From positions 620,001 through 684,000 of the forward strand of contig NZ_QXDC01000003.1 in assembly GCF_003550065.1 (NCBI RefSeq): a DNA stretch of 64,000 nucleotides, read 5' to 3'. The DNA is from Hephaestia caeni. GTDB taxonomy: Bacteria; Pseudomonadota; Alphaproteobacteria; Sphingomonadales; Sphingomonadaceae. The position numbers were made by a program, and so were the translations under genes. Below are positions 1-9,318 of this stretch, piece after piece. Position 1 is the first letter of the stretch. Every line of letters begins with the position of its first letter. Below the pieces are notes generated by a model. That model worked only from the letters and a program-made list of their open reading frames with translations, ran no database searches and had not been told where the DNA came from.

Positions 1-186
1 CGCGCCCGCGACGCCAGCATGGCCGAACTCTCGCGCCTCCTCGGCCGCAATGAAGCCTATCTCCAGCAATTCATCCGCCGCGGCTCGCCGGAGCGGCTCG
101 ACGAGGACGATCGGCTACGCCTGGCGCAATATTTCAACGTCGACGAACGCCTGCTCGGCGCCCGCGATCCCTGGCGCCCGGAATGA
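1..186 (+). CDS. Helix-turn-helix protein, 3' part (left edge)
   Basis: The reading frame is open from base 1 and stops at 184-186, leaving 61 residues of the C-terminal part; the start lies outside the window. The visible peptide contains SRLLGRNEAYLQQFIRRG followed by a hydrophilic stretch and LAQYFNVDERLLG. That looks like the XRE/LexA-type DNA-binding segment found at the N-terminus of sphingomonad S24-family peptidases. Here the frame stops shortly after this segment, so no S24 peptidase domain follows. It is either a stand-alone HTH protein or a truncated regulator. The assignment rests on motif recognition only. Confidence 0.5.
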   Translation, partial: RARDASMAELSRLLGRNEAYLQQFIRRGSPERLDEDDRLRLAQYFNVDERLLGARDPWRPE

Positions 187-757
187 GGTGGCGCCGGCCG
201 ACCGCGATCGAGGTCGAAGCCGCGATCCTCACTACGTTGATCCTCGCCGCCCTCGCATCGTCGCTGCTTTGATCACCGAAAAAGCGTCCCACTTAATTCG
301 CCTGCGGTGCGCGCCGCTGCACACAAGATATGACCCGAAACCCCCGGAAATCAGCCGCGTACACGGAAGTGGGCGGCCGAAACGGCAAGTGGGACGGTCC
401 GCCGCCCACTTCTAATGGACGATCGGCGGCGGCGGCGCCGGCGATAGACGCTTAAGAGGTGCCTCAACCGTCGCAAATCCGCCGCTGAGACGCTTTTCAA
501 AAGGCACCCTCTCAAAACGGCGTGACTCCAGCTTCTCTTGTCAAAGGAGTGTCTAATTGGCCGGTCACTCTAGACAGCGGTCCAATCGCCGCAAAGCCCG
601 CGACGGGCCACAGAAACCCGCGAAAAGCGCGGAAAACCCCGTTTGGAACACCCTGATCCCGGCCGATCCCGCCTAACCCCGGTCACTCCAGAATGAAGTG
701 TCAACTAACAGGGGGAGAGGGCCGGCGCCGCAACCGGATTCGGCAACGCCCTCTCCT
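187..757. other. Non-coding stretch with inverted repeats
   Basis: No convincing gene is seen in these 571 bases. Two inverted pairs stand out. CGTCCCACTT at 285-294 matches AAGTGGGACG at 387-396, and GAAGTGGGCGG at 366-376 matches CCGCCCACTTC at 402-412. Related AGTGTC/GTCACTC words recur around 550-700. The texture is that of a decayed mobile-element end or an intergenic scar, but no transposase remnant was recognised. Confidence 0.35.
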
Positions 758-2680
758 CTACACCGTCACCTGCTCGCCCAGTTCGAGCACCTTGCCCGGG
801 GGGATGTTGAGGAAATCGGTCGGGTCCGACGCGTTGCGTTGCAGGAACATGAAGATCCGATCCTGCCATAGCGGCATCCCCTCGCCCTTCGACGGCTTCA
901 AGGTGTTGCGGCCGATGAAGAACGAGACCTTGGTCGAATCGACCACGACCTGCTTGCGATCGGCCTCCAGCCCCAGCGCGCGCGGCACGTCGGGCGATTC
1001 CATGAAGCGGTAGGTCAACGTCACGGTCGAGAAATTGTCGTCGAGCCGCGTCGCCTTGATGCGCTCGTCGAGCGGCACGAACGGCCGATCGGCGGTGTGC
1101 ACCGCGACGATCAGATTCTGCTCGTGGAGCACCTTGTTGTGCTTGAGGTTGTGGAGCAGCGCGCCGGGCGCGCTTTCAGGCGTGGCGGTGAGGAACACCG
1201 CGGTGCCCTCGACGCGTTCGGGCGGGCGGCGCGCCAGTGCAGCGGCAAGCTCGGCCATCGGGATCGAGTTGCGGCGCTCGAACACATGGACAATGCCGCG
1301 CCCGCGCACCCAGGTCGCGATCAACAGGCCGATGAACGCCGCGACCAGCAGCGGCACCCAGCCGCCTTCGACCACGCGCAGCAGGTTGGCGGCGAGCAGG
1401 ATGCAATCGAGCACGAAGAACGGCGCCAGCATCACCAATGCCCGGCGGTAGCCCCAGCGCCAGCGCTGCCGCACGACGATATAGGCGAGCGCGGTCGTCA
1501 CCGTCATCGTGCCGCTGACGGCGATGCCGTAGGCGGCCGCCATCCGCGTCGATTCGCCGAACTGGACGAGCAGCACGAGCACGCCGATCATCATCAGCCA
1601 GTTGACCGTGGGCAGATAGATGCGCGTGGTGCCGTCGGCGACGGTGCGGCGCACCCGCAGGCGCGGCAGCAGCCCCAATTGGCTCGCCTGCTGGGTGAGC
1701 GAATAGGCGCCGTCGATCGCCATCTGGCTGGCGATCACCGTCGTCACCAGCGCGAGCAGCACCAGCGGGATCCGCGCGGCGGGCGGGGCGAGCAGGAAGA
1801 ACCAGTTGTCGTTGGTGAACGGCACCCCGGCCGTGATCGCCTGATCGAGCGAGGTCAGCGCGAGCGCACCCTGCCCCAGATAATTGAGCGCGAGCGCGGG
1901 CAGTACGATCGCGAACCAGCCGAGCCGGATCGGCGCGCGCCCGAATCGCCCCATATAGGCCGTCACCGCCTCTGCCCCCGCAACCGTCAGGATCATCGCG
2001 CCGAGCACGAAGAAGCCGATGATGCCGTGGTGCATGAGAAACGCGATCGCATAGACGGGCGAAAAGGCCCTTAGGACGACCGGATTGCCGACGACGTGCC
2101 CCAGGCCGAGCAGGGCGATCACCCCGAACCAGACGAGGCAGATCGGGCCGGCGAGGCGGAGCAGCCGGCGCTGGCCGCGCGCCTGCACCGCGAACAGCGC
2201 GATCACGATCGCGATCGTCAGCAGCAAAGCGACGCCCTGCCCGACGCCCGCGCCGGGGATCGTGCGGACGCCCTCGGACGCCGCCAGCACCGACAAGGCG
2301 GGGATGATGATCGCGTCGCCGTAGAACATCGCCGCGCCGATCGCGCCCAGGATGAGCGCGGCGCGCGCGCGATTGCCCGTCACCCGGCGCGCGACCGCGG
2401 CGAGCGCAAGCACCCCGCCCTCACCCTGGTTGTTGGCGCGCATCAGCACGACGACATATTTGATCGAGACGACGATGATCAGCGACCACATCGCGAGGCT
2501 GAGCACCCCCATGATCTCGTCGCCACCGATCCGCCCGCCCATCTGCCCCAGCACGTCGCGGAAGGCGAAGATCGGGCTGGTGCCGATGTCGGCGAAGACG
2601 ATGCCCAGCGCCCCGAGCGTCAGCGCCAGCCGCGTGCGGCCCGGCTCGGCTGAATGATGATTGGCGGCGATGCTCGAAAT
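758..2680 (-). CDS. kup: KUP-family potassium transporter
   Basis: Inner-membrane K+ uptake permease of the Kup family, probably a K+/H+ symporter. The protein has about a dozen hydrophobic segments and then a hydrophilic C-terminal domain of roughly 150 residues (VPLDERIKATRLDDNFSTVTLTYRFME), as in family members of 620-650 residues. The first ATG in frame (2554) would cut off the conserved N-terminal segment LALTLGALGIVFADIGTSP, which is encoded upstream in the same frame. Between the upstream stop and that segment no ATG, GTG or TTG exists. An ATT at 2680-2678, preceded 6 nt upstream by AGGGGA, is the best start and gives 640 residues. Identity is firm; the start is inferred. Confidence 0.9.
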   Translation of the reverse strand: MSSIAANHHSAEPGRTRLALTLGALGIVFADIGTSPIFAFRDVLGQMGGRIGGDEIMGVLSLAMWSLIIVVSIKYVVVLMRANNQGEGGVLALAAVARRVTGNRARAALILGAIGAAMFYGDAIIIPALSVLAASEGVRTIPGAGVGQGVALLLTIAIVIALFAVQARGQRRLLRLAGPICLVWFGVIALLGLGHVVGNPVVLRAFSPVYAIAFLMHHGIIGFFVLGAMILTVAGAEAVTAYMGRFGRAPIRLGWFAIVLPALALNYLGQGALALTSLDQAITAGVPFTNDNWFFLLAPPAARIPLVLLALVTTVIASQMAIDGAYSLTQQASQLGLLPRLRVRRTVADGTTRIYLPTVNWLMMIGVLVLLVQFGESTRMAAAYGIAVSGTMTVTTALAYIVVRQRWRWGYRRALVMLAPFFVLDCILLAANLLRVVEGGWVPLLVAAFIGLLIATWVRGRGIVHVFERRNSIPMAELAAALARRPPERVEGTAVFLTATPESAPGALLHNLKHNKVLHEQNLIVAVHTADRPFVPLDERIKATRLDDNFSTVTLTYRFMESPDVPRALGLEADRKQVVVDSTKVSFFIGRNTLKPSKGEGMPLWQDRIFMFLQRNASDPTDFLNIPPGKVLELGEQVTV

Positions 2681-2789
2681 GGTGCGTCCCCTGCTTTCCG
2701 AAATCGCCTTCTAGGCGCTCGCAGCGACGCTGTCAGCGCCTCGCCGCATCACCGTTGATCGGCGCGCGCCGGCGCGGCATAGCGGCCGC

Positions 2790-3452
2790 ATGGTTCGCTT
2801 TTCGTTCGCTGGCCACGATCTCGTCGCGCTGCGCGAAGGCGCGCTGTTCTGGCCGGCGCGCGACGCGCTGCTGGTCGCCGACCTGCATCTCGAAAAGGCG
2901 AGCTGGTTCGCACGCGGCGGACAGATGCTGCCGCCGTACGATTCGATCGCGACGCTTGCCGACCTGACCGCGCTCGTCGAACGCATCGCGCCCGCCGAAA
3001 TCTGGTGCCTGGGGGACAGTTTCCACGATTCGGAAGGCTGCACGCGCCTGCCCGAACGCGCGCGCGCCATGCTGGGCACGCTCACGACGCGGCGGCGCTG
3101 GGTGTGGATCACGGGCAATCACGATGCCGCGCTGGTCGACCATTGCGGCGGCGAGATCATGGACGAGGCCGAGGTCGAAGGGCTGGTGCTTCGCCACGAA
3201 GCGGTGCCCGGCGAGACGCGACCCGAGCTTTCGGGCCATTTCCATCCCAAATTGCGGATGACGCTGCGCGGCCGCCGTGTGGCGCGGCGCTGCTTCGTCG
3301 CGACCGGGACCAAGCTGATCCTGCCCGCGTTCGGCGCGCTCACCGGCGGGCTCGATGCCGATCATCCCGAAATCCTGCGCGCGGTGGGCGTGGGCGCCGA
3401 AGCGCTGGTGCCGCTCGACGATCGTCTGTTGCGCTTTCCGATCGCGGCCTGA
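2790..3452 (+). CDS. pdeM: Ligase-associated DNA damage response endonuclease PdeM
   Basis: Calcineurin-like metallophosphoesterase of 220 residues. The metal-binding motifs are in order: DLH at 31-33, GDSFHD at 75-80, GNHD at 109-112 and GHFH at 149-152. Family members are usually linked to a ligase/helicase repair set (LigD-like ligase, Lhr helicase, exonuclease). No such partner lies next to it here, so its role in repair is taken from the family. It starts at an ATG and ends 3 bases before the convergent gluQRS stop codon. It is divergent from kup across about 110 bases. Confidence 0.85.
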   Translation: MVRFSFAGHDLVALREGALFWPARDALLVADLHLEKASWFARGGQMLPPYDSIATLADLTALVERIAPAEIWCLGDSFHDSEGCTRLPERARAMLGTLTTRRRWVWITGNHDAALVDHCGGEIMDEAEVEGLVLRHEAVPGETRPELSGHFHPKLRMTLRGRRVARRCFVATGTKLILPAFGALTGGLDADHPEILRAVGVGAEALVPLDDRLLRFPIAA

Positions 3453-3454
3453 GA

Positions 3455-4321
3455 TCAGCTTTCGGGCACGTCGCCCCGGCGCAACGACTCGGCGAGCGCG
3501 CGGCCGTCCTCGCCCGCCAGCCGCCGCTCGGCGAGCGTCGGGGCGCCGCTCCGCTTGGCGAGCCGGGCGCCGGTGGCGTCGGTGAGCAGCGCATGATGGT
3601 GATAGACCGGCGTCGGCAGGCCGAGCAGCGCCTGGAGCAGCCGATGGACATGCGTCGCTGCAAACAGATCCTTGCCCCGCACGACATGCGTGACGCCTTG
3701 CGCCGCATCGTCGATCGTCACCGCGAGGTGATAGCTCGCCGGCGCGTCCTTGCGCGCGAGAACGACGTCGCCCTGCGCCGCCGGATCGGCGACCTGCGCG
3801 CCGGCCCGCTCGTCATACCAGCCGAGCGGCCCCGCGACCGCGCATGCGCGCGCTATGTCGAGCCGCAGAGCGTGCGGTTCGCTGCGCCGCGCCGCGCGCT
3901 CGGCATCCGACAGATGCCGGCAGGTGCCCGGATAGATCGGCCCATCGACACCGTGCGGCGCCGCCACGCTCGCGGCGACCTCGCGTGCGATATCGGCGCG
4001 GGTGCAGAAACAGGGGTAGACGAGGCGCCGCGCCTTCAGCGTCTCGAGCGCGGCGGCATAGACGTCGAGCCGGTGCGACTGGAACAGCACCTCACCGTCC
4101 CAGTCCAGCCCCAGCCAGGCGAGGTCGGCGAGGATCGTCTCGACATGCTCGGGGCGGCTGCGCGTGCCGTCGATATCCTCGATCCTGAGCAGGAACCGCC
4201 CGCCGCGGGTGCGCGCGGCATCGTGCGCACGGATCGCCGAGAAGGCATGGCCGAGATGCAGCCGGCCGGTCGGGCTCGGCGCGAATCGCGTGACGACACC
4301 GTTCCCCGATATCGCTTTCAT
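3455..4321 (-). CDS. gluQRS: Glutamyl-Q tRNA(Asp) synthetase
   Basis: A GluRS paralogue without an anticodon-binding domain, 288 residues, that charges glutamate onto queuosine in tRNA-Asp. APSPTGRLHLGH (residues 14-25) contains the HIGH-type signature. RLAKRS at 253-258 replaces KMSKS. C104, C106, Y130 and C134 form the zinc-binding set typical of GluQ-RS. Length and motif order match the family. The gene is convergent with pdeM, with the stops 3 bases apart. The chosen start ATG at 4321 fits the usual N-terminus about ten residues before the first signature. Confidence 0.9.
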   Translation of the reverse strand: MKAISGNGVVTRFAPSPTGRLHLGHAFSAIRAHDAARTRGGRFLLRIEDIDGTRSRPEHVETILADLAWLGLDWDGEVLFQSHRLDVYAAALETLKARRLVYPCFCTRADIAREVAASVAAPHGVDGPIYPGTCRHLSDAERAARRSEPHALRLDIARACAVAGPLGWYDERAGAQVADPAAQGDVVLARKDAPASYHLAVTIDDAAQGVTHVVRGKDLFAATHVHRLLQALLGLPTPVYHHHALLTDATGARLAKRSGAPTLAERRLAGEDGRALAESLRRGDVPES

Positions 4322-4411
4322 CGCGGCCCTTGACCGCGAGTCGCGCGCTGTGCTGTCATGACGACGTCATCCGAATGGGCGACCCCCGGCCGGAAGCAGC
4401 AGGGAACGCGC

Positions 4412-4978
4412 ATGTACCATCCCGATCTGATCCGGCACCCGGATAGCTGCCCCGCGCTTGTGCTCAACGCCGATTATACCCCGCTTTCCTATTATCCGCT
4501 GAGCGTGTGGCCGTGGCAAACCGCGGTCAAGGCGGTGTTCCTCGATCGCGTCGCTATCGTCGACCATTACGAACGCGAGGTCCGAAGTCCCACCGCGCGG
4601 CTGAAGTTGCCTTCGGTGATCGCGCTCAAACAATATGTGAAACCTTCCCAATTCCCCGCCTTCACTCGCTTCAATCTCTTTCTGCGCGACAAGTTCACCT
4701 GCCAATATTGCGGGTCGAACCGCGACCTCACCTTCGATCATGTCATCCCCCGCGCGCAACGCGGCCGCACGACGTGGGAGAATGTCGTCACCGCCTGCGC
4801 GCCGTGCAACCTGAGGAAAGGCGGGCGGACCCCCAAACAGGCGCGGATGCCGCTCCACGTCGCGCCGATCCGGCCGACGAGCTGGCAGCTCCAGGAGCAT
4901 GGTCGCGGCTTCCCGCCCAATTACCTGCACGAAACCTGGCGCGACTGGCTGTATTGGGGCATCGAGCTGGAGGCGTGA
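4412..4978 (+). CDS. HNH endonuclease
   Basis: An HNH nuclease of 188 residues of a type common in alphaproteobacterial core genomes. C97-x2-C100 and C129-x2-C132 make a zinc-binding pair. Between them lies the HNH core, with D109-H110 and N124 (TFDHVIPRAQRGRTTWENVV). The ATG at 4412 is preceded by AGCAGGGA and starts the family-like peptide MYHPDLIRHP. An in-frame ATG at 4358 would add 18 residues without family character. Function beyond DNA cleavage is not clear. It diverges from gluQRS. Confidence 0.8.
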   Translation: MYHPDLIRHPDSCPALVLNADYTPLSYYPLSVWPWQTAVKAVFLDRVAIVDHYEREVRSPTARLKLPSVIALKQYVKPSQFPAFTRFNLFLRDKFTCQYCGSNRDLTFDHVIPRAQRGRTTWENVVTACAPCNLRKGGRTPKQARMPLHVAPIRPTSWQLQEHGRGFPPNYLHETWRDWLYWGIELEA

Positions 4979-5020
4979 ACGGACTTGCCCTCACCGCCGC
5001 GACCGCGCATTCATAGCATC

Positions 5021-5476
5021 ATGCGGACTGTTCTCTTTCTCGCCGCCCTGCCCCTCGCGCTGCTGGGCTGCTCGCACGACGATGAATCCGATCGCAACGC
5101 CGAAGCCGCCGTGGCGGCCGGGTTCCGCCCGCCGACCGTGCTCGGGCGCGCCGATTTCGGGATGGATCTCGACAAGCGGTTCGACCGGCTCGACGTCAAC
5201 GGCGATTCGATCCTCGAACGCAACGAATGGCCCCCCCGCTACGCCGATCGGATCGCCGAGCTGGACAAGAACAAGGACGGCAAGGTCACCAGCGGCGAAT
5301 TCTTCGACGCGCTGATGGCGCGCTTCGATGCCGCCGATACCAATCACGATCAGGTGCTGACCAGCGAGGAACGCGCGGCCGCCGATATTCCGAAAGACCA
5401 GGGCGAGGATGACGCCGACGGCGATATCGCGAACGCCACCGAAGCGGCTGCGACCAACCAGAGCGGGACACCCTGA
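5021..5476 (+). CDS. EF-hand lipoprotein
   Basis: A predicted calcium-binding lipoprotein of 151 residues. The N-terminus is a lipoprotein signal peptide with lipobox LLGC, lipidated cysteine at residue 17. The body carries three EF-hand-type loops: DVNGDSILERNE, DKNKDGKVTSGE and DTNHDQVLTSEE. The tail is acidic. The ATG at 5021 places the signal peptide correctly; the upstream ATG at 4985 would bury it. Similar short EF-hand proteins are frequent in sphingomonads. The role is unknown and any link to ppc downstream is only by position. Confidence 0.7.
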   Translation: MRTVLFLAALPLALLGCSHDDESDRNAEAAVAAGFRPPTVLGRADFGMDLDKRFDRLDVNGDSILERNEWPPRYADRIAELDKNKDGKVTSGEFFDALMARFDAADTNHDQVLTSEERAAADIPKDQGEDDADGDIANATEAAATNQSGTP

Positions 5477-5539
5477 CGCCCCTCTTCGTCGCCGGTACAG
5501 GTTGACCCTGGCGCTGCCGCGGTGCAGCAAGGCGCCCCT

Positions 5540-8215
5540 ATGGCCAGCCTTCCCCCGATCGCGAACAATCCCGACATCCGTTTCCTCGGCACGCTGCTCG
5601 GCGACGTCATCCGCGCCTACGGCGGTGACGCGCTGTTCCGGCGGATCGAATATATCCGGTCAACCTCGGTCGATCGCGCGCGCGGAGTGGTGGGCGCCGA
5701 CGCGATCGACCCTGGGCTCGAGCGGCTGAGCCTCGATGACACGCTGTCCTTTACGCGCGGCTTCATGCTGTTTTCGATGCTTGCCAACCTCGCCGAGGAC
5801 CGGCAGGGCGTCGCGACCGAGCAGGATGCCGATCTCGCCGCCGCGATCGCCCGGCTGAACGCCGAGGGGATCGGCACCGACGCGGTGATCGACCTGCTCG
5901 ACCACGGCCTGATCGCGCCGGTGCTGACCGCGCACCCGACCGAGGTTCGGCGCAAGTCGATGATCGACCATCGCAACCGGATCGCCGACCTGATGGCACT
6001 CAAGGATCGCGGACTCACCGCGACGGCCGACGGCGACGATGTCGACGAGGCGATCACGCGCCAGATCGCGCTTCTGTGGCAGACGCGCGTACTGCGGCGC
6101 GAAAAGCTCTACGTCGCCGACGAGGTCGAAACCGCGCTTTCCTATCTGCGCGACGTATTCCTGCCCGCGCTGCCCGCGCTTTACCAGCGCTGGGACCGCG
6201 CGCTCGGCGAGCGCAGCCCGAACTTCCTCAAGCCGGGAAGCTGGATCGGCGGCGATCGCGACGGCAACCCCTTCGTCACCGCCAATTCGCTGCGCACCGC
6301 GCTTGGCCGCGCGTGCGAGGCGGTGCTCAGTTTCTATCTCGACGCGGTCCACACACTCGGCGCCGAACTGTCGATTTCGAGCGAACACGCCGCGATCGAC
6401 GCCGCCGTCACCGAATTGGCCGATGAGAGCGGCGACGATGCACCGAGCCGCGCCGACGAGCCGTACCGGCGCGCGCTTACCGGCATCTACGCCCGGCTTG
6501 CCGCCACCTACACCCATTTCACCGGCAAGCCTGCCCCGCGCCACGTGACGCACGAGAGCACGCCCTATGCGACCCCGGCCGAACTGCGCGCCGATCTGGT
6601 CGCGATCGCGCACGGGCTGGGCGGCAGCGGCGGCGGCAAGCTCGGCTCGGGCGGCGCGCTCGGGCGGCTGATCCGCGCGGTCGAGACCTTCGGCTTCCAC
6701 CTCGCCGTGCTCGACATGCGGCAGAATTCGGCGGTGCACGAGCGCGTCATCACCGAATTGTTCCGCGTCGCAGGCATCGAACCCGATTATGCTGCGCTCG
6801 ACGAGGACGCGCGCGTCGCGCTGCTGCGCCGCGAACTCGCCAATCCGCGCCCGCTGGCGAGCCCCTACGCGGCCTATTCGGACGAGACGCAATCCGAACT
6901 GGCAATCATCAAGGCCGCCGCGGAGGCGCATGCGCGATACGGCAAGGAATCGATCGTCAATTATTGCGTCTCGATGGCGACCTCGGTCTCCGATCTGCTC
7001 GAAGTCAATCTGCTGCTGCTCGAAGCCGGGCTCTACCGGCCGGGCGAGACGCCTGAAGCCGATATCATGGCGGTGCCGCTGTTCGAGACGGTCGCCGATC
7101 TGGAGGCCGCACCGCAGGTGATGGCCGACTGGTTCGCGCTGCCCGAGATCGCCACGATCACCGCGGCGCGCGGGTATCAGGAAGTGATGATCGGCTATTC
7201 CGATTCGAACAAGGACGGCGGCTACATCACCTCGACCTGGCAATTGTCCAAGGCATCGAGCGCGCTGGCGCCGGTGTTCGCGGCGGCGGGCGTCAGGATG
7301 CAATTGTTCCACGGCCGCGGCGGCGCGGTGGGGCGCGGCGGCGGATCGGCGTTCGCGGCGATCCGCGCGCAGCCGCCGGGCACCGTCCAGGGCCGCATCC
7401 GCATCACCGAGCAGGGCGAGGTGATCGCCGCCAAATACGGCACCCGCGAAAGCGCAATGGTCAATCTCGAGGCGATGGCCTCGGCGACGTTGCTCGCAAG
7501 CCTCGAACCCGAGCGGCTGTCGGACCGCGATTACGATCGCTTTTCCGGCGCGATGGACCGGCTGTCGGATACCGCCTTCCACGCCTATCGCGATCTCGTC
7601 TACGGTACCGACGGCTTCACCACCTTCTTCCGCCAGATGACCCCGATCGCCGAGATCGCGGGGCTCAAGATCGGCTCGCGCCCGGCGAGCCGCAAGAAAT
7701 CCGACCGGATCGAGGATCTGCGCGCGATCCCCTGGGTGTTCTCATGGAGCCAGGCGCGCGTGATGCTGCCCGGCTGGTACGGCGTCGGGCAGGCGATCGC
7801 CGCGTTCGACGACAAGGCGCTGCTCGCCGAGATGGCCGAAGGCTGGCCGCTGTTCGCCGCGAGCCTCGCCAATATGGAGCAGGTGCTCGCCAAATCGGAC
7901 ATGGGCATCGCCGGCCATTATGCCGGGCTGGTCGAGGACGAGGGCCTGCGCGACCGCGTGTTCACGCAGATCCGCGACGGCTGGCGGGCGACGCATGACG
8001 GCCTGCTCGAGATCACCGGCCAGGCGCGGCTGCTCGAAAAGCATCCGAGCCTCGACACCTCGATCCGGCTGCGCCTGCCCTATATCGAGCCGCTCAACCT
8101 GCTCCAGATCGAACTGATGAAGCGCCACCGCGCGGGCGAGGATGATCCGCGGATCGGCGAGGGCATCCTGCTCTCGATCAACGCGATCGCGACGGCGCTC
8201 AGGAACTCGGGGTAA
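5540..8215 (+). CDS. ppc: Phosphoenolpyruvate carboxylase
   Basis: Cytoplasmic anaplerotic enzyme that makes oxaloacetate from PEP and bicarbonate. The protein is about 891 residues, normal for bacterial PEPC. Signature regions are intact: TAHPTEVRRKS with the catalytic histidine, GYSDSNKDGGYITS with the catalytic lysine, and FHGRGGAVGRGGG, the glycine-rich loop. The C-terminus ends in NAIATALRNSG, the usual RNTG-like terminus. The ATG at 5540 has GCAAGG upstream; a GTG at 5522 would add six residues. It is followed by a REP-like repeat. Confidence 0.95.
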   Translation: MASLPPIANNPDIRFLGTLLGDVIRAYGGDALFRRIEYIRSTSVDRARGVVGADAIDPGLERLSLDDTLSFTRGFMLFSMLANLAEDRQGVATEQDADLAAAIARLNAEGIGTDAVIDLLDHGLIAPVLTAHPTEVRRKSMIDHRNRIADLMALKDRGLTATADGDDVDEAITRQIALLWQTRVLRREKLYVADEVETALSYLRDVFLPALPALYQRWDRALGERSPNFLKPGSWIGGDRDGNPFVTANSLRTALGRACEAVLSFYLDAVHTLGAELSISSEHAAIDAAVTELADESGDDAPSRADEPYRRALTGIYARLAATYTHFTGKPAPRHVTHESTPYATPAELRADLVAIAHGLGGSGGGKLGSGGALGRLIRAVETFGFHLAVLDMRQNSAVHERVITELFRVAGIEPDYAALDEDARVALLRRELANPRPLASPYAAYSDETQSELAIIKAAAEAHARYGKESIVNYCVSMATSVSDLLEVNLLLLEAGLYRPGETPEADIMAVPLFETVADLEAAPQVMADWFALPEIATITAARGYQEVMIGYSDSNKDGGYITSTWQLSKASSALAPVFAAAGVRMQLFHGRGGAVGRGGGSAFAAIRAQPPGTVQGRIRITEQGEVIAAKYGTRESAMVNLEAMASATLLASLEPERLSDRDYDRFSGAMDRLSDTAFHAYRDLVYGTDGFTTFFRQMTPIAEIAGLKIGSRPASRKKSDRIEDLRAIPWVFSWSQARVMLPGWYGVGQAIAAFDDKALLAEMAEGWPLFAASLANMEQVLAKSDMGIAGHYAGLVEDEGLRDRVFTQIRDGWRATHDGLLEITGQARLLEKHPSLDTSIRLRLPYIEPLNLLQIELMKRHRAGEDDPRIGEGILLSINAIATALRNSG

Positions 8216-8252
8216 CGCGCGAATACCCTATCCGCAATCGCCTGACCTACCT

Positions 8253-8343
8253 CGTCATGCCGGACTTGTTCCGGCATCCAAGGCGCCACAAGCGAGGCCG
8301 CTGCCGGAGGCGCGTTGGACCCCGGAACAAGTCCGGGGTGACG
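8253..8343. repeat. REP-like inverted repeat pair
   Basis: CGTCATGCCGGACTTGTTCC at 8253-8272 and GGAACAAGTCCGGGGTGACG at 8324-8343 are largely reverse complements, and each arm also folds on itself (CCGGA/TCCGG). A variable core of about 40 bases separates them. Units of this type, containing CGTCATGCCGGA, are common between sphingomonad genes. It lies between the convergent genes ppc and the cyclophilin, where it may protect or terminate transcripts. Confidence 0.7.
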
Positions 8344-8375
8344 GGAAGTTTTATAGCTCCGCCCCAAACGATAAT

Positions 8376-9239
8376 TCAGCCGCCCGTCTCCACGCGCCGC
8401 GTCGCGAGCGGGACGTCGCACACGCTTGCACCGATCGCGACCATCGGTGGATCGGGCCGTTCGCGTTTGGCGATCGCGAGGCCGAAGCGCGGATTGTCCG
8501 CCGCGCGATACTCGTAATGCGGACGCTGGGCGGCGGGGATGTCGCTGGCCAGCCGAACGCTGGCGAGCGGCGTGCGCTCGGCCTCGGTCGCGTAGAAACC
8601 CATCTCGGCCCCGCTGCGCGGCAGCGCGGACAGATATTGCATCCCCTCGATGATCCGCCCGACCACCGTATAATTGCGATCGAGCCGTCGCGCCGACTGG
8701 CCGATAGGCGTGAACAATTCAGCCCCGGTGCCGGTATCGGGCGATACGTCGCGCGCGACCCCGACCATGCCGTAGCAATGCGTGAGCCACGCCGCCTTGC
8801 CGTCGGTGGCGACCGGCCAGCCGTCGGCGGTGATCCCCGAGGCGGTCGAATAAGCGTCGGCCTTGCGCATCCGTTGCGCGGGCGCAAAGCCCGCGATTTC
8901 ATATTCGGCCGCGGGCCGCGCGACGATATCGGCGGGCAGCGGCTTCTTCTCGGTCGGATCGCCCCATTGCGCGACCCAATTCTCCTGCACGCGGTAGACG
9001 CTCTCGCCGTCCCACCAGCGCGCTGCCGCCAGCCGCTTGAGGTTGGCGACATGCTCGGGCGCATAGGCCGACGCGAGCCGGATCACGACCCGATGTCCGT
9101 CGCCGAGCGTCATCACCATCAACTCGTCGTCGGGGATCGGCTTCCAGTCGGCGGCGATCGGGTCGGAAGGCGCGGGCACGGCGGCGGCCTGCGCGGCGGC
9201 GAGCAGAACGAGCAAGGGAGCGATCATGGCGGCGACCAT
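8376..9239 (-). CDS. Secreted cyclophilin-type peptidylprolyl isomerase
   Basis: Predicted periplasmic peptidylprolyl cis-trans isomerase, about 287 residues. It has a signal peptide (MIAPLLVLLAAAQAAAVPA) and then a cyclophilin-like domain (MTLGDGHRVVIRLASAYAPEHVANLKRL, followed by the Y.RV.ENWVAQWGDP region and GVARDVSPDTGTGAELF). The open frame extends upstream to 9629, but that would read through the tRNA gene. I therefore placed the start at ATG 9239 (9227 is equally possible). It diverges from the tRNA-Ser gene. Confidence 0.8.
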   Translation of the reverse strand: MVAAMIAPLLVLLAAAQAAAVPAPSDPIAADWKPIPDDELMVMTLGDGHRVVIRLASAYAPEHVANLKRLAAARWWDGESVYRVQENWVAQWGDPTEKKPLPADIVARPAAEYEIAGFAPAQRMRKADAYSTASGITADGWPVATDGKAAWLTHCYGMVGVARDVSPDTGTGAELFTPIGQSARRLDRNYTVVGRIIEGMQYLSALPRSGAEMGFYATEAERTPLASVRLASDIPAAQRPHYEYRAADNPRFGLAIAKRERPDPPMVAIGASVCDVPLATRRVETGG

Positions 9240-9318
9240 GCCCGGCGCCGGCGCGGGTGGCAATCGCCGCGCTTGCCGATCGCATCGCCACCCGCTAGGC
9301 GGCGCGTTCCAGCGATGC

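Noticed and set aside
50..415. Plus-strand frame of 121 codons at the left end
   Set aside because: It is out of frame with the real HTH gene at 1-186, has no family character and runs through the inverted repeats.
1097..2074. Long plus-strand frame opposite kup
   Set aside because: Shadow of a GC-rich membrane-protein gene; composition is Arg/His/Gln-rich with no motif.
5660..7582. 640-codon minus-strand frame opposite ppc
   Set aside because: ppc on the plus strand has all catalytic motifs; the antisense frame is Arg-rich and featureless.
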